Shown here: piece by piece, positions 28,475 to 36,643 of the stretch
How positions within the stretch are numbered: position 1 is the first letter of the stretch
Layout: each line of letters begins with the position of its first letter
Assembly (NCBI GenBank): GCA_030625685.1
Contig: DAOUQJ010000010.1
Coordinates: 56,619-120,618, forward strand
Source of the DNA: Oscillospiraceae bacterium
Lineage (GTDB): Bacteria > Bacillota > Clostridia > Oscillospirales > Oscillospiraceae
Reading direction: 5' to 3'
Length of the DNA: 64,000 nt
Made by a program: the position numbers and the translations under genes
The notes under the pieces: model-generated
The model's input: the letters and a program-made list of their open reading frames with translations, nothing else
What the model was told of the DNA's origin: nothing
Database searches by the model: none

Positions 28475-28966
28475 TTACTTTGCTTGTTTTGCCTCTTCGG
28501 CAAAGGTCAAATAAAGTTCAGCATTTTGGAGATTACTTTCGGCAGCTTCATCTGAGAGTGTTTTCTTCACTTTGGCTGGTGTACCAACGACAAGGCTGTT
28601 TGGTGGGATAATAGTTCCAGCAGAAACCACTGCACCTGCGCCTATGATACTGTTGTCTCCAATCACAGCGTGATCTAAGACAACGGCATTCATACCGATG
28701 ATACAACGATTGCCGATGGTGCATCCGTGCACAACGCAACCGTGGCCCAAAGAAGTGTATTCACCAATGGAAACATCATTGTTTTTGTCACCGTGAATGA
28801 CAGCACAGTCTTGCACATTACTGCAACGACCAACCGTGATTTTCATGCCTACACCACGAATGGAGGCACTAGGCCATACACTTACCTGTTCTTCGAGTGT
28901 GACATCGCCCATTACAGAAGCAGTAGGTGCGATGTAATTTGTTTCGTGAATCAACACTTTACTCAT
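28475..28966 (-). CDS. Gamma-class carbonic anhydrase-like hexapeptide protein
   Basis: This trimeric left-handed beta-helix protein may hydrate CO2 or serve as an acyl-type hexapeptide protein. Repeated [IV]G-x4 hexads run through the 163 residues. The three zinc-ligand His are placed as in the gamma class: IHGD (58), LGHG (75) and VVHG (80). It is the last gene of the serC-serA operon and overlaps serA by 4 nt. True anhydrase activity is not proven by sequence; many homologues are annotated only by family. Confidence 0.88.
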   Translation of the reverse strand: MSKVLIHETNYIAPTASVMGDVTLEEQVSVWPSASIRGVGMKITVGRCSNVQDCAVIHGDKNNDVSIGEYTSLGHGCVVHGCTIGNRCIIGMNAVVLDHAVIGDNSIIGAGAVVSAGTIIPPNSLVVGTPAKVKKTLSDEAAESNLQNAELYLTFAEEAKQAK

Positions 28967-30120
28967 TTTGTCAGTACCCGTACACGAAGTACGTTTTCCA
29001 TAGCTTTAATTTCATTGACTACGTCATCGCTTGCTGCGTCGTTTAAGTCAAATAGCATATAGGTGTAGTCGCCTTTGGATTGGGAACTAGTTGCTGCAAT
29101 GCCAGATAAACGTGCACTCAAATCAGATAGTAAGTTTGCGCCACCGCCAGTGAGTACGCAAACACGGCAATTTGTTTTCCATGCTTGTGTCAAATTTGGT
29201 AGGTTCACAGAGTTTTTGATGTTACCATTTTCGAGGTAGTCTTTTACTTGAAGCGCTGCCATTTCAGCACAGTTTTCTTCGCTTTCATTGGTGGAAGCGC
29301 CAAGGTGAGGGATTGGAGCAACACCAGCTGCAGTGGCTACTTTACTATTAGGGAAGTCAGTAACATAGTATGCAATTTTACCTGATTCCAAAGCAACTAA
29401 AAGGTCGTCATCATTGACAAGTTCAGCACGTGCTAGGTTGATGATGCGAGCACCATCTTTCATTTGTGCAAAGACAGAAGCGTTGATGCTTTCTTTGGTG
29501 TCTGGGGTCATTGGTAAATGTAAAGAGAGATAGTCAGCTGCTGCATAGACATCTTCTACATTGTCTGCGATGGTAACTTCTGGTGAAAGAGCGAGCGCAG
29601 AAGATACAGAAAGAAATGGATCATAACCAACGACTTTCATGCCAAGGGAAACGGCAGCATTGGCAAAAAGAAGACCAATGGCACCAAGACCGACAACACC
29701 GAGTGTTTTCCCAGTAATTTCTTGACCAGCAAACGCAGCTTTTCCTTTTTCCACTACAGTAGATACTTCGATGCCGGAGTTTGCTTGCTCTTTTACCCAT
29801 TCAATTCCGCCAACAATGTTGCGAGATGCAAGAAGCAATGCGGTTACTGCAAGTTCTTTTACTGCATTTGCATTGGCACCAGGGGTGTTAAAAACAACGA
29901 TGCCAGCTTCTGCACAGCGATCTAAAGGAATGTTATTGACACCAGCGCCAGCTCTTGCGATAGTAAGTAGCTCGGATGGAAAATCGTATTCGTGTAATTT
30001 TGCAGAACGCACCAAAATTGCGTTTTCGTTTGTAAAGTCATCTCCTACTGTGTAGCGGTCAGCGTCCAAATGGACTAGACCTTTTGGAGAGATTTTATTC
30101 ATAGTTTTGATTTGATACAT
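28963..30120 (-). CDS. serA: D-3-phosphoglycerate dehydrogenase
   Basis: It oxidises 3-phosphoglycerate to 3-phosphohydroxypyruvate with NAD, the first step of serine synthesis. The Rossmann motif GLGAIG sits in the middle (about 138-143). Catalytic-region residues are recognisable in RAELVNDDDL and PHLGASTNESEENCA. A C-terminal ACT-type domain (about 315-385) suggests feedback control by serine or a related amino acid. The 385-residue length fits this short, ACT-containing form. It begins 18 nt after serC on the same transcript. Confidence 0.95.
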   Translation of the reverse strand: MYQIKTMNKISPKGLVHLDADRYTVGDDFTNENAILVRSAKLHEYDFPSELLTIARAGAGVNNIPLDRCAEAGIVVFNTPGANANAVKELAVTALLLASRNIVGGIEWVKEQANSGIEVSTVVEKGKAAFAGQEITGKTLGVVGLGAIGLLFANAAVSLGMKVVGYDPFLSVSSALALSPEVTIADNVEDVYAAADYLSLHLPMTPDTKESINASVFAQMKDGARIINLARAELVNDDDLLVALESGKIAYYVTDFPNSKVATAAGVAPIPHLGASTNESEENCAEMAALQVKDYLENGNIKNSVNLPNLTQAWKTNCRVCVLTGGGANLLSDLSARLSGIAATSSQSKGDYTYMLFDLNDAASDDVVNEIKAMENVLRVRVLTK

Positions 30121-30138
30121 GGAATTGAAAGCCTCCGA

Positions 30139-31227
30139 TTAATTGTTTTTTTCAAAAGTACGAATGAAGTCGCACAATTTTTCTACGCCTTCTGTTGGCA
30201 TAGAGTTGTAGATGGAAGCACGCATACCGCCAACATTGCGGTGGCCTTTTAGTGTTGTGAGACCAGCAGCCGTTGCTTCACTGACAAATTTTGCATCAAG
30301 TTCATCATTGCCTGTGCGGAATACAACATTCATGTCAGAACGAGATCCTTTTTCTGTTGGACAATTGAACATAGAAGAGGCATCTAGTGTATTATAGAGC
30401 ATAGAAGCTTTGTTTCCTTTGATTTTTTCAATCGCAGGAACACCGCCTTGAGATTCAACCCAGTCACAAACAAGACCAAGAATGTAAATGCACCAGCAAG
30501 GAGGAGTGTTATACATAGAGTCTTTGTCAGCAATTGTTTTATAGTTCATCATGACAGGAGTGCTTGGAAGTTCGTTTCCAAGGAGATCATCGCGGATGAT
30601 AGCGATGGTGAGTCCAGCAGGTGCAAGGTTTTTCTGAGCGCCAGCATAGATAAGACCAAATTTTTCTACGTCAATTGTGCGGGACATAATGTCGGAGGAC
30701 ATATCACAGCAAATTGGCACACCGTTGGTTTCAGGAATGTATTGCCATTCTGTTCCGTAGATGGTGTTGTTTGCACAGTAGTGTAGGTAAGAAGCATCAG
30801 CAGAGAGGTCAAGTTGCTCTTGAGATGGAATATAAATGTGGTTTTTATCTTCAGAGTTAGCGGCAAGATGAATGTCGCCAAAGCGTTTTGCTTCTTTGTA
30901 AGATAGGTTGGAGAAGTTCCCTGTGACAACGTAGTCAGCTTTGCCTGTTTTTCCAATGAGGTTTAGTGGAATAGCAGAAAACTGAGTAGAAGCGCCACCT
31001 TGCATAAATAGGATTTTATAATTATTTGGGATATTGAGCAAGGAACGGAATTTCGCTTGTGTGTCATCAAAGATTTTTTGGAATGCCTTTGAGCGGTGGC
31101 TCATTTCCATAACGGACATGCCAGAACCTTGATAATTGGTGATTTCTGCGCCTGCACGTTCTAATACTTCCAAAGGAAGCATGGAAGGTCCAGCAGAAAA
31201 GTTGTAAACACGATCTTGATTTGCCAT
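30139..31227 (-). CDS. serC: Phosphoserine aminotransferase
   Basis: This PLP enzyme converts 3-phosphohydroxypyruvate and glutamate to phosphoserine. FSAGPSMLP is near the N-terminus, and the PLP lysine is in GLIYAGAQKNLAPAG. I choose the ATG at 31227 (MANQDRVYNFSAG), which has AAAGGGG 7 nt upstream; a longer frame to 31272 is unsupported. The 362-residue length is exact for the family. It is first in the serC-serA operon behind a consensus promoter. A phosphoserine phosphatase gene is not in the window. Confidence 0.96.
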   Translation of the reverse strand: MANQDRVYNFSAGPSMLPLEVLERAGAEITNYQGSGMSVMEMSHRSKAFQKIFDDTQAKFRSLLNIPNNYKILFMQGGASTQFSAIPLNLIGKTGKADYVVTGNFSNLSYKEAKRFGDIHLAANSEDKNHIYIPSQEQLDLSADASYLHYCANNTIYGTEWQYIPETNGVPICCDMSSDIMSRTIDVEKFGLIYAGAQKNLAPAGLTIAIIRDDLLGNELPSTPVMMNYKTIADKDSMYNTPPCWCIYILGLVCDWVESQGGVPAIEKIKGNKASMLYNTLDASSMFNCPTEKGSRSDMNVVFRTGNDELDAKFVSEATAAGLTTLKGHRNVGGMRASIYNSMPTEGVEKLCDFIRTFEKNN

Positions 31228-31307
31228 GAGGGTACCCCTTTCAGTGCCTTTTCGGCCAATTGAATTAAACATAACGCATGTTCTGTTTGTGAAATTAATA
31301 ATACAAT

Positions 31308-31336
31308 ATTATAAAGAAATAAAGGCTTTCTGTCAA
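31308..31336 (-). promoter_or_regulatory. Consensus promoter of serC-serA
   Basis: On the minus strand a perfect TTGACA (complement of 31331-31336) and a perfect TATAAT (complement of 31308-31313) are spaced 17 bp. The leader is about 73 nt, too short for a T-box. Just upstream, AAAAACCAA (31347-31355) and TTGGTTTTT (31369-31377) form an inverted repeat that could be an operator or an upstream terminator. Confidence 0.88.
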
Positions 31337-31513
31337 GAAAAGTTGTAAAAACCAAAGTTCTATACAAATTGGTTTTTCTACATGCTTTCGTTCATTCTTT
31401 CAGATTTAAATGACTTGATATTCATGCCTATGTAGTTTTATTATAAGCGACAATGAAGGTCAAAAATAGAAGGATAATGACAAACTTTCATATGAATTAA
31501 CACCTTCTAATGT

Positions 31514-31542
31514 TTGCTTTTTTGTAGTGGTTGGTGTAAAAT
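31514..31542 (+). promoter_or_regulatory. Candidate promoter of the punA cluster
   Basis: TTGCTT (31514-31519) and TAAAAT (31537-31542) are spaced 17 bp, 42 nt before the punA start. Between this and the serC promoter I see no coding sequence. Confidence 0.6.
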
Positions 31543-31584
31543 AATGGGCAATATAATTTGAAACATAAGGAGGATACATCCTTT

Positions 31585-32409
31585 ATGCAATATACAATGA
31601 AACAGTATGAGGAAAGTGCAGCTACGTTACGTGAACAAATTGGTGATTTTACGCCAAAAGTTTTGATGATTTTAGGATCTGGTCTGGGATCAATGGCCGA
31701 TGAAGTACAAAATCCTATCATTGTGCCATATGAGATGGTTCCACATATGAAACGCTCGACAGCGCCAGGACACAAAGGGCAGTTTGTGTTTGGCACTTTA
31801 GGTGGAAAGTCTGTGGCTGTGATGCAAGGTAGACAACACCATTATGAGGGGTATAGTTTTTATGATGTGAGTTTTCCTGTGCGCGTACTGCGCTTGCTTG
31901 GAGCAGATACTTTGATTGTAACCAATGCAGCAGGTGGCGTAAATACGACATTTGAAGTAGGCGATTTGATGCTCATTAAAGATCATATTAAGCTGTTTTT
32001 TGAATCTCCACTTCGTGGAGAAAATCTACCTGAGTTTGGCCCGAGATTTCCAGATTCATCGTATTTATATACTCCTTCATTGGGGGAACTTGCCAAAGAG
32101 GAAGCTGAGTCAATGGGTTTAAATCTTCAAGAAGGTGTATATATGTATTTCCCTGGTCCGCAATATGAAACACCAGCGGAAATTCGTATGGCAAGAGTGC
32201 TAGGTGGTGATGCGGTTGGAATGTCCACTGTTCCTGAAGTAATTACGGCAGGTCATTGCAATATGCAGGTGCTTGGCATTACACTTGTCACAAATATGGC
32301 AGCAGGGATATTGCCACAGCCACTTTCAGAAGAAGAAGTGCTCGTTGCGGCTAAAAAAGCGAGAACTCAATTTTCAGCGCTGATTTTGGCTTGTTTGAAA
32401 CGTATGTAA
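31585..32409 (+). CDS. punA: Purine nucleoside phosphorylase
   Basis: It cleaves inosine, guanosine or their deoxy forms to base and (deoxy)ribose-1-phosphate. Trimeric-PNP motifs are GSGLGSMAD near the N-terminus, HYEGYSFYDVSFPVRVL, TNAAGGVN and GDAVGMSTVPEV. I choose the ATG at 31585, with AAGGAGG 11 nt upstream; a TTG at 31558 would lie before that site. The 274 residues are typical. The next gene follows after 15 nt and handles related nucleosides. Confidence 0.94.
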   Translation: MQYTMKQYEESAATLREQIGDFTPKVLMILGSGLGSMADEVQNPIIVPYEMVPHMKRSTAPGHKGQFVFGTLGGKSVAVMQGRQHHYEGYSFYDVSFPVRVLRLLGADTLIVTNAAGGVNTTFEVGDLMLIKDHIKLFFESPLRGENLPEFGPRFPDSSYLYTPSLGELAKEEAESMGLNLQEGVYMYFPGPQYETPAEIRMARVLGGDAVGMSTVPEVITAGHCNMQVLGITLVTNMAAGILPQPLSEEEVLVAAKKARTQFSALILACLKRM

Positions 32410-32424
32410 GAGATGAGGGGAACG

Positions 32425-33726
32425 ATGAAAACGCTAATTTACAATTGCACGGCTTTACTGATGGATGAGGGAAATACCATATTGAATAATGCCTTTGTTG
32501 TAGTTGAAGATATATACATCATTTATGTGGGCGTAGAAAGACCACAAGCTGAGTTTTCGCAAGAAATTGATGCCAAAGGCAATGTGGTGATGCCTGGTTT
32601 GGTCAATGCACATACACATATTCCGATGACGCTTATGAGAGGATATGGTGGAGGTTGCAATTTGCAAACCTGGTTGAATGATTATATTTTTCCTGTAGAG
32701 GAAAAATTGGATGAGCGCAGTGTGCGTGCAGGCGTGCAACTAGCTTTAGCAGAGCTCATTGCATCTGGGGTGACAACGATTGCTGATATGTATATGTTTT
32801 GTGATGCAATCTGTGATGAAATCGTACAAGCTGGTATTTCGGGAAACATTTGCCGTGGTATGGTGCTCTTTGCACCAACGTTTGACCCAAACACCAATGC
32901 TGGCTATTTAGAAATGCAAGCGCTTATGAGAGATTGGCATGGAAAAAATGACGGTCAAATTCTCATCGATACTTGTGTGCATGGTGAATACACGTCCAAT
33001 CCTGCTTTGTGGGAAGCCATGGCAGGTTTTGCAAAGGAACATGAAATAGGAATGCATGTGCATGTATCTGAAACCAAAATGGAGCATGAAAATTGTATAG
33101 AGAAGTATGGAAAAACACCGCTACAAACATTGGCTGACTATGGGTTGTGGGACACGAGATCAATTCTTGCCCATTGCGTTTGGACGACGGAGGATGATTG
33201 GGCTTTGATGAAAGAAAAAGACATCACTGCCGTGCATAATCCGGTATCCAATTTGAAATTAGGGTCTGGTATTGCGCGTATTCCAAAGATGATGGATGCT
33301 GGAGTGCAAATCGCATTGGGAACAGATGGCGTGGCGTCTAATAACAGTCACGACATGTTTGAAGAAATGAAGTTTGCCTCTTTGCTACAAAAAGGTATTT
33401 CTTGTAATCCAACTATGGTTACAGCTTATGATACGTTGAAAATGGCCACCACAAATGGTGCAAAGGCACTTGGACGAAAAACAGGACAACTCAAAGAAGG
33501 ATATATAGCTGACATTATTATGTTGAATCAATCTGCATTTAATCTCACACCCTGCCACAGTGTGGAAGAGAATTTAGTATATTCTGCAAATGGTTCGAAT
33601 GTATGCATGAATATGTCGAGAGGAAAGGTCATATATAAAGATGGTGAGTTTTTCACGTTAGACATATCAAAATTGCAATCTGAACTGAAACAGTACGCAT
33701 TGCCGTTGCTCTTTGGTTCAAAGTAA
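32425..33726 (+). CDS. mtaD: Amidohydrolase, 5'-methylthioadenosine/S-adenosylhomocysteine deaminase type
   Basis: This metal-dependent deaminase is likely to act on methylthioadenosine, S-adenosylhomocysteine or a related nucleoside. The amidohydrolase metal motifs are in order: NAHTHIP, VHVSETKME, LAHCVW and GTDGVASNNSHDMFEE. The ATG at 32425 has GAGGGGA upstream, and 433 residues is the family length. Adjacency to punA supports a role in nucleoside recycling. A chlorohydrolase or guanine deaminase-like specificity is an alternative, since the family is broad. Confidence 0.88.
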   Translation: MKTLIYNCTALLMDEGNTILNNAFVVVEDIYIIYVGVERPQAEFSQEIDAKGNVVMPGLVNAHTHIPMTLMRGYGGGCNLQTWLNDYIFPVEEKLDERSVRAGVQLALAELIASGVTTIADMYMFCDAICDEIVQAGISGNICRGMVLFAPTFDPNTNAGYLEMQALMRDWHGKNDGQILIDTCVHGEYTSNPALWEAMAGFAKEHEIGMHVHVSETKMEHENCIEKYGKTPLQTLADYGLWDTRSILAHCVWTTEDDWALMKEKDITAVHNPVSNLKLGSGIARIPKMMDAGVQIALGTDGVASNNSHDMFEEMKFASLLQKGISCNPTMVTAYDTLKMATTNGAKALGRKTGQLKEGYIADIIMLNQSAFNLTPCHSVEENLVYSANGSNVCMNMSRGKVIYKDGEFFTLDISKLQSELKQYALPLLFGSK

Positions 33727-33746
33727 GAAATAAGGAGGATATACCT

Positions 33747-35435
33747 TTGCAGGCATCTCAACAAAAAGGTACTTTTTTCGGTGGTGCGATGGTGTTGGCG
33801 GTGGGCATAGCCGTTGTAAAAGTCATCGGAGCATTGTATAAAATACCAATTGCAAATATTTTAGGTGATGAAGGTACAGGGCATTTTAGTAATGCTTATG
33901 TTATATATAATCTGTTATTGATGATTAGTACAGCAGGATTGCCGATTGCTTTGTCTAAAACCATTTCAGAGGCGAATACTCTGGGGTGGAAGAATCAGGT
34001 TAATCGAATATTCAAAGTGTCACTTGTGACATTTTTTATATTGGGGCTTTTAAGTTTTGTGGTCATGTACTATTTTGCGTATGACTTGGCTCGTTGGCAG
34101 GGAGACGCATTGGCAGCTACTGCAGTAAAGGCACTTGCACCAGCTTGTTTCTTTGTATGTGTAATTTCGGCATTTCGAGGATTTGCTCAAGGGCATTCTA
34201 ATATGATACCCACGTCAATATCACAAATTATTGAAGCATTTTTCAAACTCATTTTTGGTGTGTCCTTGGCATGGTATCTGATGAATATACAAGCAGGCAC
34301 ACAAAATGCGGCAGCAGGCGCAATTTTAGGTGTAACCATTGGCGCAGGAGTAGCGCTCGTATATCTGATCATTGACTATAAAAGACGAAACAGACGACAA
34401 ACGGTAGAGATACATCACGATAAAGCCGAGCCGGTCGCTGTCATACTTAAGAGGTTATTTGTGATTGCTGTTCCTATCACCATTGGAGCTTCGGTGGTTC
34501 CTGTTACAACTTGGCTTGATACCTATCAGGTGCAAAACATTTTACGTATGGTGACAGACAGTCAAAGCGCAGAGTATTATAAAGCGATGGAAATGGTTGA
34601 TCCTGTTGTTTCCAGTTACGGTGCATATCAAAAAGCTATCAACGTATTCAATTTGCCAGCATCTTTTATGGTGGCATTGACGGCCAGTATTATTCCGGCA
34701 GTTTCTGCATGTTGGACAAAAAATGATCATGTTGGTGTTTGGCGTATTTCTGAATCTTCGCTAAGACTGGGTGCGTTACTTGCTCTGCCAGCTGGAGTTG
34801 GTCTCACTGTCTTGGCATCGCCCATTATGGGGCTTTTGTATTATGATACAGATCGAGCTGTATCTGATCCATGTATGATGATTTTAGGCATTGCCTCTAT
34901 ATTTGTCAGTTTGATGTTTATTTGTAATGCTATATTGCAAGCCAGTGGTTTTTTTAAGTTACCGATAGTAATTATGACAATAGGTTGTATCGTGAAACTT
35001 GTGACAAACAATTATCTTGTCAGACAACCAGAAGTCGGGATTATTGGTGCACCAATTGGCACGCTGGCTTGTTATTTTGTCGTAGCAGTTTTGCAGCTAT
35101 ACTACATTAGAAAACTGTTGCCACAAAAACCGAATTATATTAGAGTATTTGTGAAGCCACTCATTGCCTCCGTTCTCATGGGAGGTGCTGCCTGGGCCAC
35201 GTATGGAATAACAGTGAAACTGATGTTGATGCAAGGAATGTTTGCAGTTTCGAGCGAAGGAATTGCAACCTCTGTTACTTCTATGGGAAATATGATTGCG
35301 ACCTTATTGGCAATTATGATTGCTGTTATCATTTATGCACTCTTGGTGGTACTGATGAGGGTCTTGTCTATAGAAGATCTTAAATTGATGCCAAAAGGTG
35401 AAAAAATCGCAAAAATCTTGAAAATATATGAATAA
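33747..35435 (+). CDS. Polysaccharide biosynthesis (SpoVB/MurJ-like) flippase
   Basis: This second MOP-superfamily flippase has 562 residues and about 14 hydrophobic segments. It begins QQKGTFFGGAMVLAVGIAVVKVIGALYKIPIANILGDEG, a SpoVB/MurJ-like N-terminus. The start is TTG at 33747 with AAGGAGG 8 nt upstream. In many Clostridia a SpoVB-like gene precedes mazG and hup, as here, which makes this the better positional candidate for the spore cortex flippase. A vegetative lipid II role is also possible. Confidence 0.88.
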   Translation: MQASQQKGTFFGGAMVLAVGIAVVKVIGALYKIPIANILGDEGTGHFSNAYVIYNLLLMISTAGLPIALSKTISEANTLGWKNQVNRIFKVSLVTFFILGLLSFVVMYYFAYDLARWQGDALAATAVKALAPACFFVCVISAFRGFAQGHSNMIPTSISQIIEAFFKLIFGVSLAWYLMNIQAGTQNAAAGAILGVTIGAGVALVYLIIDYKRRNRRQTVEIHHDKAEPVAVILKRLFVIAVPITIGASVVPVTTWLDTYQVQNILRMVTDSQSAEYYKAMEMVDPVVSSYGAYQKAINVFNLPASFMVALTASIIPAVSACWTKNDHVGVWRISESSLRLGALLALPAGVGLTVLASPIMGLLYYDTDRAVSDPCMMILGIASIFVSLMFICNAILQASGFFKLPIVIMTIGCIVKLVTNNYLVRQPEVGIIGAPIGTLACYFVVAVLQLYYIRKLLPQKPNYIRVFVKPLIASVLMGGAAWATYGITVKLMLMQGMFAVSSEGIATSVTSMGNMIATLLAIMIAVIIYALLVVLMRVLSIEDLKLMPKGEKIAKILKIYE

Positions 35436-35469
35436 AATGATAGATTTTGCTTGTAGAGAAGGAAAACAT

Positions 35470-36252
35470 ATGATAAATTTTAAGCAGAAAGACTTTTACA
35501 CGATGTCTGACCTTTGGGAAATTGTTTGTTTATTGCGCTCTCCAGGCGGTTGTCCGTGGGATAGAGAGCAGACGCATGAAAGCATTCGCCGAAATTTCAT
35601 TGAGGAAGTTTATGAGCTTGTAGAAGCAATTGACAATAAAGATAGTGTGCTTTTGAAAGAAGAACTGGGTGATGTATTGCTACAAGTAATGTTTCACACC
35701 TGTATTGAGGAAGAAGAAGGTCGCTTTACTTTAGATGATGTTGCAGATGGTGTGAGCAAGAAACTCATATTTCGACATCCTCACATTTTTGGAAATGTAG
35801 AAGTGTCTGACACAGGTGAAGTTTTATCCAATTGGGAAGAACTCAAGCGAATTGAAAAAGGCCAAGATACTTATGCAGCTGCAGTAAATAGTGTGGCACG
35901 CAGTTTGCCATCTTTATGGCGTGCGGAAAAAATGCAGAAAAAGGCGAAAAGAGCTGGTTTTGATTGGCCAGATGTTAGTGGTGCTTTGGACAAGCTACAC
36001 GAAGAAACAAATGAACTCACACAAGCTGTGAAGGATCAAACCAACATTCAAGAAGAATTGGGGGATTTACTTTTTTCTGCTGTGAATGTGGCGCGATTTG
36101 TATCTTGTGATCCTGAAGAGGCTTTACATGACGCTTGTGAGAAATTTGCTCATCGCTTTGAATTGGTTGAAAAAAAAGCGAAAGCACAGGGTAAAGACAT
36201 GAAAGAAATGAGTCTTGAAGAACTTGATGCCTTGTGGGAAGACAGCAAATAA
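35470..36252 (+). CDS. mazG: Nucleoside triphosphate pyrophosphohydrolase MazG
   Basis: It hydrolyses NTPs or dNTPs to monophosphates, as a house-cleaning activity. Two MazG domains are visible. The first contains GGCPWDREQTHESIRRN, EEVYELVEAI and KEELGDVLLQ; the second contains HEETNELTQAV and EELGDLLFS. These are the EExxE and ExxD metal motifs. I choose the ATG at 35470, which has AGAAGGA 6 nt upstream; starts at 35428 or 35440 lack a site. This gives 260 residues. Confidence 0.93.
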   Translation: MINFKQKDFYTMSDLWEIVCLLRSPGGCPWDREQTHESIRRNFIEEVYELVEAIDNKDSVLLKEELGDVLLQVMFHTCIEEEEGRFTLDDVADGVSKKLIFRHPHIFGNVEVSDTGEVLSNWEELKRIEKGQDTYAAAVNSVARSLPSLWRAEKMQKKAKRAGFDWPDVSGALDKLHEETNELTQAVKDQTNIQEELGDLLFSAVNVARFVSCDPEEALHDACEKFAHRFELVEKKAKAQGKDMKEMSLEELDALWEDSK

Positions 36253-36292
36253 GCATGATAGCAATTGCTAATTAAAAAAAGGACGTGAATGT

Positions 36293-36571
36293 ATGAACAA
36301 AACAGAACTTATTGCAGTGGTAACTAATGAAACAGGTGTTTCCAAAAAAGACGCTGAAGCAGTCATTAATGCAACACTAAACGCAATCACAGATACTTTA
36401 GTAAAAGAAGATAAACTTCAACTAGTAGGGTTTGGTTCTTTTGAAACAAAAAAACGCGCGGAAAGAGTTGGCAGAAATCCACGTACAAAAGAGGATATTG
36501 TCATTCCTGCTAGTACGCTACCTGTATTTAAAGCAGGTAAAGCGTTGCGCGATGCTGTAGCAAAAAAGTAA
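36293..36571 (+). CDS. hup: HU-family DNA-binding protein
   Basis: This nucleoid protein bends and compacts DNA as a dimer. The 92-residue sequence has the HU signature in GFGSFETKKRAERVGRNPRTKEDIVIPA and ends in the usual FKAGKALRDAV. AAAGGACG precedes the ATG. The mazG-hup pairing is common in Clostridia and Bacillota. A terminator closes the unit. Confidence 0.97.
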   Translation: MNKTELIAVVTNETGVSKKDAEAVINATLNAITDTLVKEDKLQLVGFGSFETKKRAERVGRNPRTKEDIVIPASTLPVFKAGKALRDAVAKK

Positions 36572-36582
36572 ACGCGAAGAGT

Positions 36583-36620
36583 AAGACGGTTATCGCTTGT
36601 CGATAACCGTCTTTTGTTTT
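36583..36620 (+). terminator. Terminator after hup
   Basis: AAGACGGTTATCG (36583-36595) and CGATAACCGTCTT (36601-36613) form a 13-bp stem followed by TTGTTTT. Confidence 0.92.
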
Positions 36621-36643
36621 GCAAGAGATCAGGAGGCATTTTT

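Noticed and set aside
31228..31584. Riboswitch or T-box between serC and punA
   Set aside because: The serC leader is about 73 nt and the punA leader about 40 nt; no T-box, specifier-loop or known riboswitch core is visible, only a simple inverted repeat.
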